Shown here one piece after another: positions 8,741-17,228 of a DNA stretch of 64,000 nt. Source of the DNA: Mixta intestinalis (GTDB taxonomy: Bacteria > Pseudomonadota > Gammaproteobacteria > Enterobacterales > Enterobacteriaceae). The notes beneath the pieces are model-generated. The model did no database searches and was not told the origin of the DNA. It saw only the letters and a program-made list of their open reading frames with translations. A program made the translations under genes and the position numbers. How positions within the stretch are numbered: position 1 is the first letter of the stretch; each line of letters opens with the position of its first letter. The DNA is taken from positions 3,038,001 through 3,102,000 of the forward strand of contig NZ_CP028271.1 of the NCBI RefSeq assembly GCF_009914055.1, read 5' to 3'.

Positions 8741-10756
8741 ATGTCGATCGCCCCTTCGCTTTTCGATCCGCTCGATCTGGGTTTTACCCAGCTTAAAAAC
8801 CGTGTGCTGATGGGATCGATGCACACCGGCCTGGAAGAGCGCCCTGACGGCGCTCAGCGTCTGGCTGCTTTCTATGCGGAACGGGCGGCTAACGGCGTGG
8901 CGCTAATCGTCACCGGCGGCGTTGCGCCTTCCCCGGAAGGGGCTATTACGTCGGGCGGTGCGCTACTGAACAGCGAAGCGCAATTGCCCCATCATCGCCC
9001 GATCACCGATGCGGTACACCAGCACGGCGGTAAAATTGCCTTACAGATCCTGCATGCCGGACGCTACAGCTATCAGCCTTCGCTGGTAGCCCCTTCACCG
9101 CTCCAGGCACCGATTAATCCGTTCACGCCACAGGCGCTGACGCACGAGGCGATCCTTCAGCTGATCGCGGATTTTGCCCGTTGCGCCGCGCTGGCACAGC
9201 AGGCAGGCTACGACGGCGTAGAAATTATGGGATCGGAAGGCTATCTGATTAATCAGTTCCTTACGGCATGCACCAACCAGCGCAGCGACGAATGGGGCGG
9301 CGATTTTGCGCAACGGATGCGTTTTGCGCTACGTATTGTTGAAGCGGTGCGGGCAGCAACCGGAAACCATTTTATTATTATCTACCGGCTGTCGATGCTC
9401 GATCTGGTACCGGACGGCAATACCCTGGACGAAACAATTCAGCTGGCGCAGGCAATAGAAGCCGCAGGCGCAACGTTGATTAATACCGGCATCGGCTGGC
9501 ACGAGGCGCGCATACCCACTATCGCCACCGCCGTTCCGCGCGCCGCCTTCGGCTGGGTTACCCAAACGCTACGTCAGCATCTGACACTGCCGCTGATCGC
9601 CACTAACCGCATTAATCAGCCGGAAGTGGCACAGCGCCTGCTGGATGAAGGCTGTGCGGATATGGTTTCCATGGCGCGCCCATTTCTGGCAGACGCGGCC
9701 TTCGTCAGTAAAGCGCAGGCCGGGCGCGCAGCGGAAATCAACACCTGCATCGGCTGCAACCAGGCCTGCCTTGACCAGGTATTTGTCGGTAAGGTCAGCT
9801 CCTGTCTGGTCAATCCACGCGCCTGCCACGAAACGCTGATGCCGTTGCAGCCAGCATTCCGGGCCAAAAATATTGCGGTAGTCGGCGCTGGTCCCGCCGG
9901 GCTCGCCTTCAGTGTTAATGCCGCCATGCGCGGTCATCGCGTAACCCTGTTTGATGCCGCACCCGAAACCGGCGGCCAGTTTAACGTGGCGCGCCAGATT
10001 CCTGGCAAAGAAGAGTTTAACGAAACGCTGCGCTACTACCGTACCCAGCTGGCGCTTCATCGGGTCGAGCTGCGCCTCAACTGCCGCGCAGATGCGGCGA
10101 TGCTGCGCGATTTCGACGAGATCGTGCTGGCAACCGGCATTATCCCTCGTACGCCCGATATTGCAGGAATCGATCATCCGAAGGTTATGAACTATCTGGA
10201 AGTATTGCGCGAAAAAAAATCGGTGGGACAACGGGTCGCCATTATCGGCGCGGGCGGCATCGGCTTTGACACCGCCAGCTACCTCAGCCACGGCGATCGC
10301 GCCAGCAGCCTCGACGGTGACGCCTTCTGCCAGGAATGGGGCATCGATAAAAGTCTACGGCAGCGCGGCGGTTTAACCTTGCCGCAGCCGCCGCACAGCC
10401 CGCGCCAAATCTGGCTGCTTCAGCGTAAGGCGGGCAAACCGGGTGCCGGTTTAGGTAAAACTACCGGCTGGATTCATCGCAACAGCCTGCTGGCGCGAGA
10501 GGTAAAAATGTGGGGCGGCATCGTCTATCAACGCATTGATGACAGCGGCCTGCATATTATCCGCGACGGCAGCCCGTTGCTGCTGCCGGTTGATCGGGTG
10601 ATTATCTGCGCCGGACAGGAGCCGAACCGGGCACTGGCTGCACCGCTCCAGGCGCTGGGCAAGTCGGTGCATATTATCGGCGGCGCAGATGTGGCGCTGG
10701 AGCTGGACGCGCGCCGCGCCATTGCCCAGGGGACACGTCTGGCGCTGGAACTGTAA
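8741..10756 (+). CDS. fadH: 2,4-dienoyl-CoA reductase (NADPH)
   Basis: A 671-residue flavoenzyme that reduces 2,4-dienoyl-CoA during beta-oxidation of unsaturated fatty acids. The N-terminal half is an Old-Yellow-Enzyme TIM barrel (PLDLGFTQLKNRVLMGSMHT at the start; YDGVEIMGSEGYLINQF at the active site). The 4Fe-4S cysteines follow in CIGCNQACLD and SSCLVNPRAC. The C-terminal half has two Rossmann motifs, VVGAGPAGL for FAD and IIGAGGIGF for NADPH. ATG 8741 is preferred over the in-frame GTG at 8729 because AGGTGA precedes it by eight bases, and the length fits E. coli FadH (672). It is convergent with rlmG, four bases apart. Confidence 0.96.
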   Translation: MSIAPSLFDPLDLGFTQLKNRVLMGSMHTGLEERPDGAQRLAAFYAERAANGVALIVTGGVAPSPEGAITSGGALLNSEAQLPHHRPITDAVHQHGGKIALQILHAGRYSYQPSLVAPSPLQAPINPFTPQALTHEAILQLIADFARCAALAQQAGYDGVEIMGSEGYLINQFLTACTNQRSDEWGGDFAQRMRFALRIVEAVRAATGNHFIIIYRLSMLDLVPDGNTLDETIQLAQAIEAAGATLINTGIGWHEARIPTIATAVPRAAFGWVTQTLRQHLTLPLIATNRINQPEVAQRLLDEGCADMVSMARPFLADAAFVSKAQAGRAAEINTCIGCNQACLDQVFVGKVSSCLVNPRACHETLMPLQPAFRAKNIAVVGAGPAGLAFSVNAAMRGHRVTLFDAAPETGGQFNVARQIPGKEEFNETLRYYRTQLALHRVELRLNCRADAAMLRDFDEIVLATGIIPRTPDIAGIDHPKVMNYLEVLREKKSVGQRVAIIGAGGIGFDTASYLSHGDRASSLDGDAFCQEWGIDKSLRQRGGLTLPQPPHSPRQIWLLQRKAGKPGAGLGKTTGWIHRNSLLAREVKMWGGIVYQRIDDSGLHIIRDGSPLLLPVDRVIICAGQEPNRALAAPLQALGKSVHIIGGADVALELDARRAIAQGTRLALEL

Positions 10757-10760
10757 GGAC

Positions 10761-11885
10761 TCAGCGCAGCTTAACGGAACGCAGCACAACAAATTTTTTG
10801 TTTGACGCTACCAGCGTGCAGTTGCCGAACAGCTTTTTCATCTTACGATGGTAGTCGAGGTGGCGATTGCCGACGATGCGCAGCTCGCCGCCATATTGCA
10901 GGCAGCGGCGCGCATCGCGGAACATCTGCCAGGCGATATGATCGGTAATGGCGCTCTGCTGGTGGAACGGCGGGTTGCACAGCACCGCGTGCAGGCGATC
11001 GGAGGGGAATCCACTCAGCGCATTACCCACCTGAAAATGGCTGCGCGCCATATCCTGCGGGCGGTTCTGCTCCACGTTAAGACGGCTGGAAGCCACCGCC
11101 ATCCAGGACTCATCGACAAAATGCACCTCAGCCTGCGGGTTCATTTCTAACGCCAGCAGGCCGATAACGCCGTTTCCACAGCCAAGATCGACAATCTCGC
11201 CGTCGATATTATCGGGCAGATGTTGCATAAAAAAGCGCGCACCAATATCCAGCCCGCTGCGTGAAAAGACGTTGGGATAGTTATGGATCTGCCATGGCGT
11301 TCCTTCCAGCGGCCAGCTCAGGGTTTCCGGATGGGGCTTCAGCGCAGGTGCAGCAAAGGTGCTGTAAATCAGACGTGCTTTTTTCCATGCCAGCGAGGTT
11401 TTGGTCGGGCCGATAATACGTTCAAACAGCTGTAGCGTGGAGTTATGGATCTCTTTCGCCCGCGCCGCAGCGATAATCACCGTTTCCGGTGTCACCACTT
11501 CGCGCAGCTGACGCAGCTGGTGCTCCAGCAATGTCAGCGCTCGTGGGATTTTAATCAGCACACAGGCGGGCGCGGCGGGCAGCGGTGCCAGGCTATCGAG
11601 CATCACCACGCGATCTTCATCAAGCTGGTTATCGCGCAGATTCTGGCGCGTCGCCTGCTGGCTGATCCATGAGTCGCTGATGCTATAGAGCGGGCGATCC
11701 AGCGCGCAGGCCAGCGCGCCGAAGCTGTCGTTGAACACCAGCAACGGCCCCTGTTCCGGCGCGGGCAGCGCCTGTTGCAGCAGATACTCATCTGCGGCAT
11801 CCCACGCCTGTAGCGGGTTTTCTTCCTGCATACGCGGAAAACGGTGTAGGGTCAGCGTGCGGTGGCTCAGTTCTAAATGGCTCAT
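10761..11885 (-). CDS. rlmG: 23S rRNA (guanine-1835-N2)-methyltransferase
   Basis: A 374-residue SAM-dependent methyltransferase that modifies G1835 of 23S rRNA. The C-terminal domain has the SAM-binding motif IVDLGCGNGVIG and the catalytic motif NPPFHQQ, typical of N2-guanine methyltransferases. The N-terminal half is a degenerate methyltransferase fold, as in RsmC. It aligns along its length with E. coli RlmG/YgjO (378 residues), with the same start. It sits between fadH and ygjP, as in E. coli. Confidence 0.96.
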   Translation of the reverse strand: MSHLELSHRTLTLHRFPRMQEENPLQAWDAADEYLLQQALPAPEQGPLLVFNDSFGALACALDRPLYSISDSWISQQATRQNLRDNQLDEDRVVMLDSLAPLPAAPACVLIKIPRALTLLEHQLRQLREVVTPETVIIAAARAKEIHNSTLQLFERIIGPTKTSLAWKKARLIYSTFAAPALKPHPETLSWPLEGTPWQIHNYPNVFSRSGLDIGARFFMQHLPDNIDGEIVDLGCGNGVIGLLALEMNPQAEVHFVDESWMAVASSRLNVEQNRPQDMARSHFQVGNALSGFPSDRLHAVLCNPPFHQQSAITDHIAWQMFRDARRCLQYGGELRIVGNRHLDYHRKMKKLFGNCTLVASNKKFVVLRSVKLR

Positions 11886-11969
11886 GGATTCCTCGGCGTG
11901 GTACTATTGCGCATCTTTTCGCCCCGAAAGCGGGGGCGCAGTATACTGCCTTTTTATTCGAGTCGCGTC

Positions 11970-12473
11970 ATGTCATCGTTAATTTATCTACAGGGTTACC
12001 CCGATACGCTGCTGCGCCAGGTGCAAACCCTGATCGACCAGCAGCGCCTGGGCGAAGTGCTGGAAAAACGCTATCCCGATATGCACAGCGTAACCAGCGA
12101 TAAAGCGCTGTATGACTATACGCTGGCGCTGAAAAACCGCTATTTACGCAACGCCGCACCGCTGAACAAAGTGATGTACGACAGCAAAATCCGCGTTATG
12201 AAACATGCGCTCGGCCTGCATACCGCCGTTTCTCAGGTACAGGGTGGCAAGCTGAAAGCCAGAGCGGAAATCCGCGTCGCTACCCTGTTCCGCCAGGCAC
12301 CGGAAGCCTTTTTGCGGATGATCGTGGTGCATGAGCTGGCGCATATTAAAGAGAAAGATCACAACAAAGCGTTCTATCAGCTCTGCTGCCATATGGAGCC
12401 GGAGTATCACCAGCTGGAGTTTGATACCCGGCTCTGGCTGACGCATCAGGCATTACAGGGCAACGCCGGTTAA
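11970..12473 (+). CDS. ygjP: YgjP-like metallopeptidase-fold protein
   Basis: A 167-residue protein of the YgjP/DUF45 family with the zinc-binding motif HELAHIKEKDH near its C-terminus. The fold resembles SprT/M48 metallopeptidases. E. coli YgjP has been linked to UTP pyrophosphatase activity, but a peptidase role is not proven. The longer frame from 11877 is rejected: the ATG at 11970 gives exactly the E. coli length and the extra 31 codons overlap the rlmG start region. It is convergent with the chloride-channel gene, one base apart. Confidence 0.9.
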   Translation: MSSLIYLQGYPDTLLRQVQTLIDQQRLGEVLEKRYPDMHSVTSDKALYDYTLALKNRYLRNAAPLNKVMYDSKIRVMKHALGLHTAVSQVQGGKLKARAEIRVATLFRQAPEAFLRMIVVHELAHIKEKDHNKAFYQLCCHMEPEYHQLEFDTRLWLTHQALQGNAG

Positions 12474-12474
12474 C

Positions 12475-14163
12475 TCAGATGAAATCTTTCGCTTTCCTGA
12501 TCAGGCTGGTTTTGGTCAGCACGCCGAGGTATTTACGATCCTGAGGATTATTCAGCACCGGCAGGCGCTCCAGCGTAACCTGCGCGAACGCCTCCCACCC
12601 TTCGCGAATGGTTTGATTACGGAACACGCAGGGAAACTGCCCGTCCATCACCAGCACCACTGGTGAATTGAGCGTCAGTTCGCCATCAAGAATTTTGCGG
12701 GATATATCGTGAATCGATACCACACCGAGGAAGTGGCCCAGTTCGTTGATCACATAGACATAGCGCTCTTTTTTCAGCGAGCTAACCGCCAGCGCGCGCC
12801 CTACTGATTCATGCGGCAACAGCGCCGCGCCGGGCACGATAAACTGCTCGATAATGCCGTTATCGAAATCCAGCTTGGCATCGGCACGGCTAAAGTGCTG
12901 CGTTACTACCGGATAGGTGCTGGCAGCCTGTAAACGCCAGGCAAGCATCGCCGCCAGCACGCTGGCAATCATCACCGGAAACAGCAGACTGCTGTTGAGC
13001 GTCATCTCCAGCACCATCAGCATCGCCATCAGCGGTGCCTGGCTGACCGCCGCCAGCACCGCGCCCATGCCAACTACGGCGAACAGCAGCGCGTTACCTG
13101 TCGGCATCCCCGCCTGCATCGCCAGCGTAGCGATAATCACCCCCAGCAGCGCCCCGACCAGCAGCGATGGCGTAAACAATCCGCCTACCGCGTTTGAACC
13201 GACCGACAGCGCCGTCGCCGCCATCTTCGCTACCAGCAACAGCAGCAGCGCAGGCAGCAGATAGCGCCCGGCCATGATATGTACGATCACTTCATAACCG
13301 TTGCCGAGAATATCCGTAGACACTATCGCCAGCACGCCCACCAGCACGCCGCCCAGTCCAAGGCGCAGCGGCAGACTTTTAACATGGGCAAATAGCTGCC
13401 TGCTGCGGCTAATTAGCGTGATAAAAACCCAGCCCAGCAGCCCGGACAGCAGGCCAATGACGATTGTCAATAGCAGCGTGGTCGGGCTAAGCTGGAACTG
13501 CGCCTCCGCAAACGGATAGATGGCGTTGCGATAACCCAGCGCCCACATCGTCATCACCGCCGTCGCCGCCGCGATAATCAACGGGATCAACCTTTGCAGC
13601 GCCGAGATACCGAAGGCAATCTCCGCCACGAAAATCGCCGAGGCCAGCGGCGCGTGGTAAACCGATGCCAGGCCCGCCGCTGCCGCCATCGCCACGATTT
13701 CGCTGTTGCTGATGGCGGTACGGCGAAACAGAAAGCGTCCCATCAGGCTGCCACACAGCGCGGAAAGCTGCACCATCGGCCCTTCTTTCCCCACCGACGC
13801 ACCGCTGCCGATGCTGGCGATCGATGAAAGCGCGCGAAACAGCGAGGTTTTGGTCGGTACCGCGTCAAGGCGGGCGTTAATCACCTCCAGATAGTCGGTT
13901 TTGCTGGTCTGCTGGCGCTCAAGAACTGCGGCGTAATTCAGGAAGAAACCGGCAATAACGCCACCCAGACCAACAATCAGCGGCCAGAAAAACCACGGCC
14001 AGACGGTAATCGCTTCGGTAATATCTCGATCGCTGTGAAACAGTAGCTGGTTGATCAGCTCAATCAGGCTGCGAAAGCCCAGCGTTACCAGCGATGCCGC
14101 ACAACCTACCGGGATAGCGACCCAAATAGCGGTCCAGTTCAGAACATGTTTACTGCTGCTCAC
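12475..14163 (-). CDS. ClcB-like voltage-gated chloride channel with CBS domains
   Basis: A 562-residue ClC family protein. Residues up to about 420 form the usual multi-helix channel/antiporter. The filter motif GSGASVGKEGP (about 119-129) includes the likely gating glutamate Glu127. SNAVGGLFTPSLLVGALLG is the second filter helix. Residues about 440-560 form a CBS pair (ESVGRALAVSSL; VVSIHDISRKIL), which E. coli ClcB (about 418 residues) lacks. ClC proteins help in acid resistance. The gene lies between ygjP and alx, where E. coli has ygjQ and ygjR. Whether it is a channel or a Cl-/H+ exchanger cannot be decided. Confidence 0.88.
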   Translation of the reverse strand: MSSSKHVLNWTAIWVAIPVGCAASLVTLGFRSLIELINQLLFHSDRDITEAITVWPWFFWPLIVGLGGVIAGFFLNYAAVLERQQTSKTDYLEVINARLDAVPTKTSLFRALSSIASIGSGASVGKEGPMVQLSALCGSLMGRFLFRRTAISNSEIVAMAAAAGLASVYHAPLASAIFVAEIAFGISALQRLIPLIIAAATAVMTMWALGYRNAIYPFAEAQFQLSPTTLLLTIVIGLLSGLLGWVFITLISRSRQLFAHVKSLPLRLGLGGVLVGVLAIVSTDILGNGYEVIVHIMAGRYLLPALLLLLVAKMAATALSVGSNAVGGLFTPSLLVGALLGVIIATLAMQAGMPTGNALLFAVVGMGAVLAAVSQAPLMAMLMVLEMTLNSSLLFPVMIASVLAAMLAWRLQAASTYPVVTQHFSRADAKLDFDNGIIEQFIVPGAALLPHESVGRALAVSSLKKERYVYVINELGHFLGVVSIHDISRKILDGELTLNSPVVLVMDGQFPCVFRNQTIREGWEAFAQVTLERLPVLNNPQDRKYLGVLTKTSLIRKAKDFI

Positions 14164-14540
14164 ATCGCATCCTTCTGTTGCGGTTTGCTGGGGTCAGGCG
14201 AAGCGCCATGATATTGGAAGGCGGAACGCAGGATCAAATTCTCTCTGCCGCCCGGTGATAGCGTGCCGCGCCACCTGTGTTATGCAGCCTTCTTCGCCAA
14301 TGCCCGATTATTTCTGATGTTTCGTTTGGCTATTGTAGGCACTAACTGGATTACGTGGCGGTTGGTCGCTGCCGTGCAGCAAACCGACGCGATGCAGCCG
14401 AGCGCTGGCTGACAGAAAACCGCCGACAAACTGGTGTGACGTCTTCGGCTGATGGCCTTTCGGCCAAATGATGTGTAAATATTGCTAAATATTTCATACA
14501 GACATTGCTTATTTCCTCGCGCCCTTCTATCTTTTGCTTC
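14164..14540. other. Upstream region of the chloride channel and of the alx leader
   Basis: About 375 bases between divergent transcripts. It should contain the minus-strand chloride-channel promoter and the plus-strand promoter of the alx leader RNA. Minus-strand frames here (14280-14603) overlap the riboswitch and are not coding. No further structure was identified. Confidence 0.45.
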
Positions 14541-14665
14541 AGCAAAGGGGAGTAACTTGTAAGCCGATCGATCGTCATTACGATGCGCTACGCATCCGGT
14601 CATCGGGCAACCCGGAATCTATTCTGTGTTGTAAGTGAGACCTTGCCGGAAGGCGAGGCTTTGCT
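14541..14665 (+). ncRNA. yybP-ykoY (Mn2+ / pH-responsive) riboswitch
   Basis: The alx leader carries the conserved yybP-ykoY core: GGGGAGTAACTTGT near 14548, a central helix with CATCCGGTCATCGGGCAACC, then GAGACCTTGCCGG and GCGAGG near 14637-14658. AGCAAAG at 14541-14547 pairs with CTTTGCT at 14659-14665 to form the closing P1 helix. In E. coli the same element (PRE) senses Mn2+ and alkaline pH and controls alx. Here a terminator hairpin follows 13 bases later, so control at transcription and translation are both possible. Confidence 0.93.
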
Positions 14666-14678
14666 TGCAGTAAACGGC

Positions 14679-14714
14679 AACGGCTGGCGTCTTCCGACGT
14701 TAGCCGTTTTTGTT
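14679..14714 (+). terminator. Terminator hairpin in the alx leader
   Basis: A 13-base-pair stem with two G-U pairs (AACGGCTGGCGTC / GACGTTAGCCGTT, TTCC loop) followed by TTTGTTT. It ends 20 bases before the alx ATG and just after the riboswitch. It probably acts as the conditional terminator of the riboswitch expression platform. Confidence 0.85.
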
Positions 14715-14732
14715 TATCGACAGGACTGAATT

Positions 14733-15704
14733 ATGCAAACCGTAGGCACACCGTTACTCTGGGGCAGCTTCGCCGCTGTCGTGCTGATTATGCTGGCGAT
14801 CGATCTCTTTTTGCAGGGACGTCGCGGCGCGCAAACCATGACGTTAAAGCAGGCCACTTTCTGGTCGCTGGTCTGGATCTCCGTCTCGCTGCTTTTTGCC
14901 GCTGCCTTCTGGTGGTATCTCGATGATGCCGTCGGCCGGGAGATAGCGAATACACAAACGATGGCGTTTTTAACCGGCTACGTGTTGGAAAAAGCGCTGG
15001 CGGTGGATAACGTTTTCGTCTGGCTGATGCTGTTCAGCTACTTTTCTATTCCGGCTGCCTTGCAGCGGCGCGTGCTGATTTACGGCGTGCTGGGCGCTAT
15101 CGTGCTGCGCACCATTATGATCTTTGCCGGGAGCTGGCTGGTTACCCAGTTTAGCTGGATCCTCTATCTGTTCGGCGCTTTCCTGCTGCTTACCGGTATC
15201 AAAATGGCCTTCAGCAAAGAGGATGATAAGAACGCCGTCGGAGATAAACCGGTGGTGCGCTGGCTGCGCAGCCACCTGCGCATGACGGATGAACTACAGG
15301 GAGAGAAATTTTTCGTGCGCCGTAACGGCCTGCTGTATGCCACGCCGCTGCTGCTGGTGCTGATTATGGTGGAGCTGAGCGACGTGATTTTCGCCGTTGA
15401 CAGCATTCCGGCTATCTTCGCCGTCACCACCGATCCCTTTATTGTGCTGACCTCCAACCTGTTCGCCATTCTTGGCCTGCGCGCCATGTATTTCCTGCTG
15501 TCGGGCGTGGCAGAACGTTTTTCCATGTTGAAGTATGGCCTGGCTATCGTACTGGTATTTATCGGTATTAAAATGCTGATTATCGATATCTGGCATATCC
15601 CGGTAGCGCTATCGCTGACGGTGGTTGGCACGATTCTGGGCATGACATTAGTGATTAATGCCTGGGTTAACCGAAAAAATGACCAAAAGCGACTGACAAA
15701 ATAA
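14733..15704 (+). CDS. alx: TerC family membrane protein Alx
   Basis: A 323-residue inner-membrane protein of the TerC family; E. coli Alx (321 residues) is a manganese exporter induced at alkaline pH. About nine hydrophobic helices are visible. The family acidic motifs are intact: LEKALAVDNVFVW (about 90-100) and VELSDVIFAVDSIPAIFAVT (about 212-230), thought to handle the metal. AGGA lies seven bases before the ATG. It is under the riboswitch just upstream and precedes sstT, as in E. coli. Confidence 0.95.
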   Translation: MQTVGTPLLWGSFAAVVLIMLAIDLFLQGRRGAQTMTLKQATFWSLVWISVSLLFAAAFWWYLDDAVGREIANTQTMAFLTGYVLEKALAVDNVFVWLMLFSYFSIPAALQRRVLIYGVLGAIVLRTIMIFAGSWLVTQFSWILYLFGAFLLLTGIKMAFSKEDDKNAVGDKPVVRWLRSHLRMTDELQGEKFFVRRNGLLYATPLLLVLIMVELSDVIFAVDSIPAIFAVTTDPFIVLTSNLFAILGLRAMYFLLSGVAERFSMLKYGLAIVLVFIGIKMLIIDIWHIPVALSLTVVGTILGMTLVINAWVNRKNDQKRLTK

Positions 15705-15711
15705 TATTCGG

Positions 15712-15730
15712 CGGTGCACATAGTGCACCG
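15712..15730. terminator. Hairpin after alx
   Basis: A perfect inverted repeat CGGTGCAC-ATA-GTGCACCG followed on the plus strand by TTAATAATTTT, eight bases after the alx stop. It fits a weak intrinsic terminator; the symmetric dyad could also be an operator. Confidence 0.55.
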
Positions 15731-15940
15731 TTAATAATTTTGCGTCATCAGCATGTAGTAAATGCAATCACTATCACAGTTAAGTTACACAGTGATAAAA
15801 AATTTTGATCCGCACCGAAAAGGCAGAATTTCTCCTTTTCCTGCCAACGCATTTCCTTATACTCCCCCTGGCAAACACTCATGCCGTATTTTCGTCCAGT
15901 TGGGCAATCACGGTCACAATAACAATTACTGGTTCTGACG

Positions 15941-17179
15941 ATGGGAAAAAGTTCTTCTACGTTGATTGCGCGCCTGCTGGGCGGCAGTCTGGTAAAACAA
16001 ATCATGATTGGCCTGGTGGCGGGTATTGCCCTCGCCTGGTTTTCAAAAGAGACGGCGCTTGCCGTTGGGCTACTGGGCTCGCTGTTTGTCAGTGCGCTAA
16101 AAGCGGTTGCGCCGCTGCTGGTGCTGATGCTGGTTATCGCTTCCATTGCTAACCATAAGCAGGGACAAAAAACCAATATTCGCCCGGTTATTCTGCTTTA
16201 TCTGTTAAGCACCTTTTTTGCCGCTGTAGTTGCGGTGGTATGCAGCCATCTCTGGCCGCAGACATTGACATTGAATGCAGCACAGGAAGGTATTACGCCG
16301 CCCTCCGGCATTCTGGAAGTGCTGCATGGCTTGCTGATGAGCATGGTTGCCAACCCATTTGACGCGCTGATGAACGCCAACTATATCGGGATTTTAGTTT
16401 GGGCGATCGGTCTGGGTATCGCGTTCCGCCACAGTAGCGACAGCACGCGCCAGCTGTTAAACGACGCTTCAGAAGCCGTTACCTGGGTAGTGAAGATGGT
16501 CATTCGCTGCGCGCCGTTGGGGATCTTTGGTCTGGTGGCGTCGATTCTGGCCTCTACCGGCTTCTCCGCGCTGTGGGACTACGCCCATCTGTTGACGCTG
16601 CTGATTGGCTGTATGCTGCTGATGGCACTGGTATTTAACCCCATTCTGGTATGGTGGCAAATTCGCCGCAATCCCTATCCGCTGGTATTTACCTGCCTGC
16701 GCGAAAGCGGCGTCACCGCCTTCTTTACCCGCAGCTCTGCGGCCAATATTCCGGTCAATATGGCGTTGGCGAAAAAGTTACAGCTGGATGAGGATACCTA
16801 CTCCGTATCTATTCCGCTGGGTGCAACCATCAGCATGGCGGGCGCGGCGATTACCATTACCGTGCTGACGCTGGCGGCGGTCAATACGCTGGGTATTCAT
16901 GTGGATGTGCCAACCGCCGTGCTGCTCAGCCTGGTAGCCTCACTCTGCGCCTGTGGCGCATCTGGCGTAGCGGGCGGTTCGCTGCTGCTGATCCCGGTTG
17001 CCTGTAATATGTTCGGCATCCCTAATGATGTTGCAATGCAGGTTGTCGCCGTTGGCTTCATTATTGGTGTGCTCCAGGATTCGGCGGAAACCGCGCTGAA
17101 CTCCTCTACCGATATTCTGTTTACCGCTGCGGTCTGTCAGGCGGAAGAGCGCCGTGAGGCGGCAAAAAATCCTGGCTAA
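15941..17179 (+). CDS. sstT: Serine/threonine:Na+ symporter
   Basis: A 412-residue inner-membrane transporter of the DAACS (glutamate-transporter-like) family that takes up L-serine and L-threonine with Na+. Family hallmarks: FFTRSSAANIPVNMAL near 265, PLGATISMAGAAITI and SLCACGASGVAGGSLLLIP, the re-entrant loops that hold substrate and sodium. It aligns end to end with E. coli SstT (414 residues). The Shine-Dalgarno is weak; ATG 15941 was chosen by alignment. Its neighbour alx is conserved. It is convergent with uxaA across a shared terminator. Confidence 0.95.
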   Translation: MGKSSSTLIARLLGGSLVKQIMIGLVAGIALAWFSKETALAVGLLGSLFVSALKAVAPLLVLMLVIASIANHKQGQKTNIRPVILLYLLSTFFAAVVAVVCSHLWPQTLTLNAAQEGITPPSGILEVLHGLLMSMVANPFDALMNANYIGILVWAIGLGIAFRHSSDSTRQLLNDASEAVTWVVKMVIRCAPLGIFGLVASILASTGFSALWDYAHLLTLLIGCMLLMALVFNPILVWWQIRRNPYPLVFTCLRESGVTAFFTRSSAANIPVNMALAKKLQLDEDTYSVSIPLGATISMAGAAITITVLTLAAVNTLGIHVDVPTAVLLSLVASLCACGASGVAGGSLLLIPVACNMFGIPNDVAMQVVAVGFIIGVLQDSAETALNSSTDILFTAAVCQAEERREAAKNPG

Positions 17180-17199
17180 GTGCTGTGGATTGCAAAAGT

Positions 17200-17228
17200 A
17201 AGGCGACCTGCGGGTCGCCTTTTTGTTT
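17200..17228. terminator. Terminator shared by sstT and uxaA
   Basis: A perfect stem AAGGCGACC / GGTCGCCTT with a GC-rich loop, followed on the plus strand by TTTTTGTTTT. It lies between the convergent sstT and uxaA stops. It is strong for sstT; on the minus strand the tail is ACTTTTGC, so weaker for uxaA. Confidence 0.9.

Noticed and set aside
14280..14603. Minus-strand ORFs over the alx leader
   Set aside because: The DNA is explained by the plus-strand riboswitch core.
15805..16152. 115-codon frame overlapping the sstT start
   Set aside because: Different frame from sstT, whose family match begins at 15941; no supporting motif.
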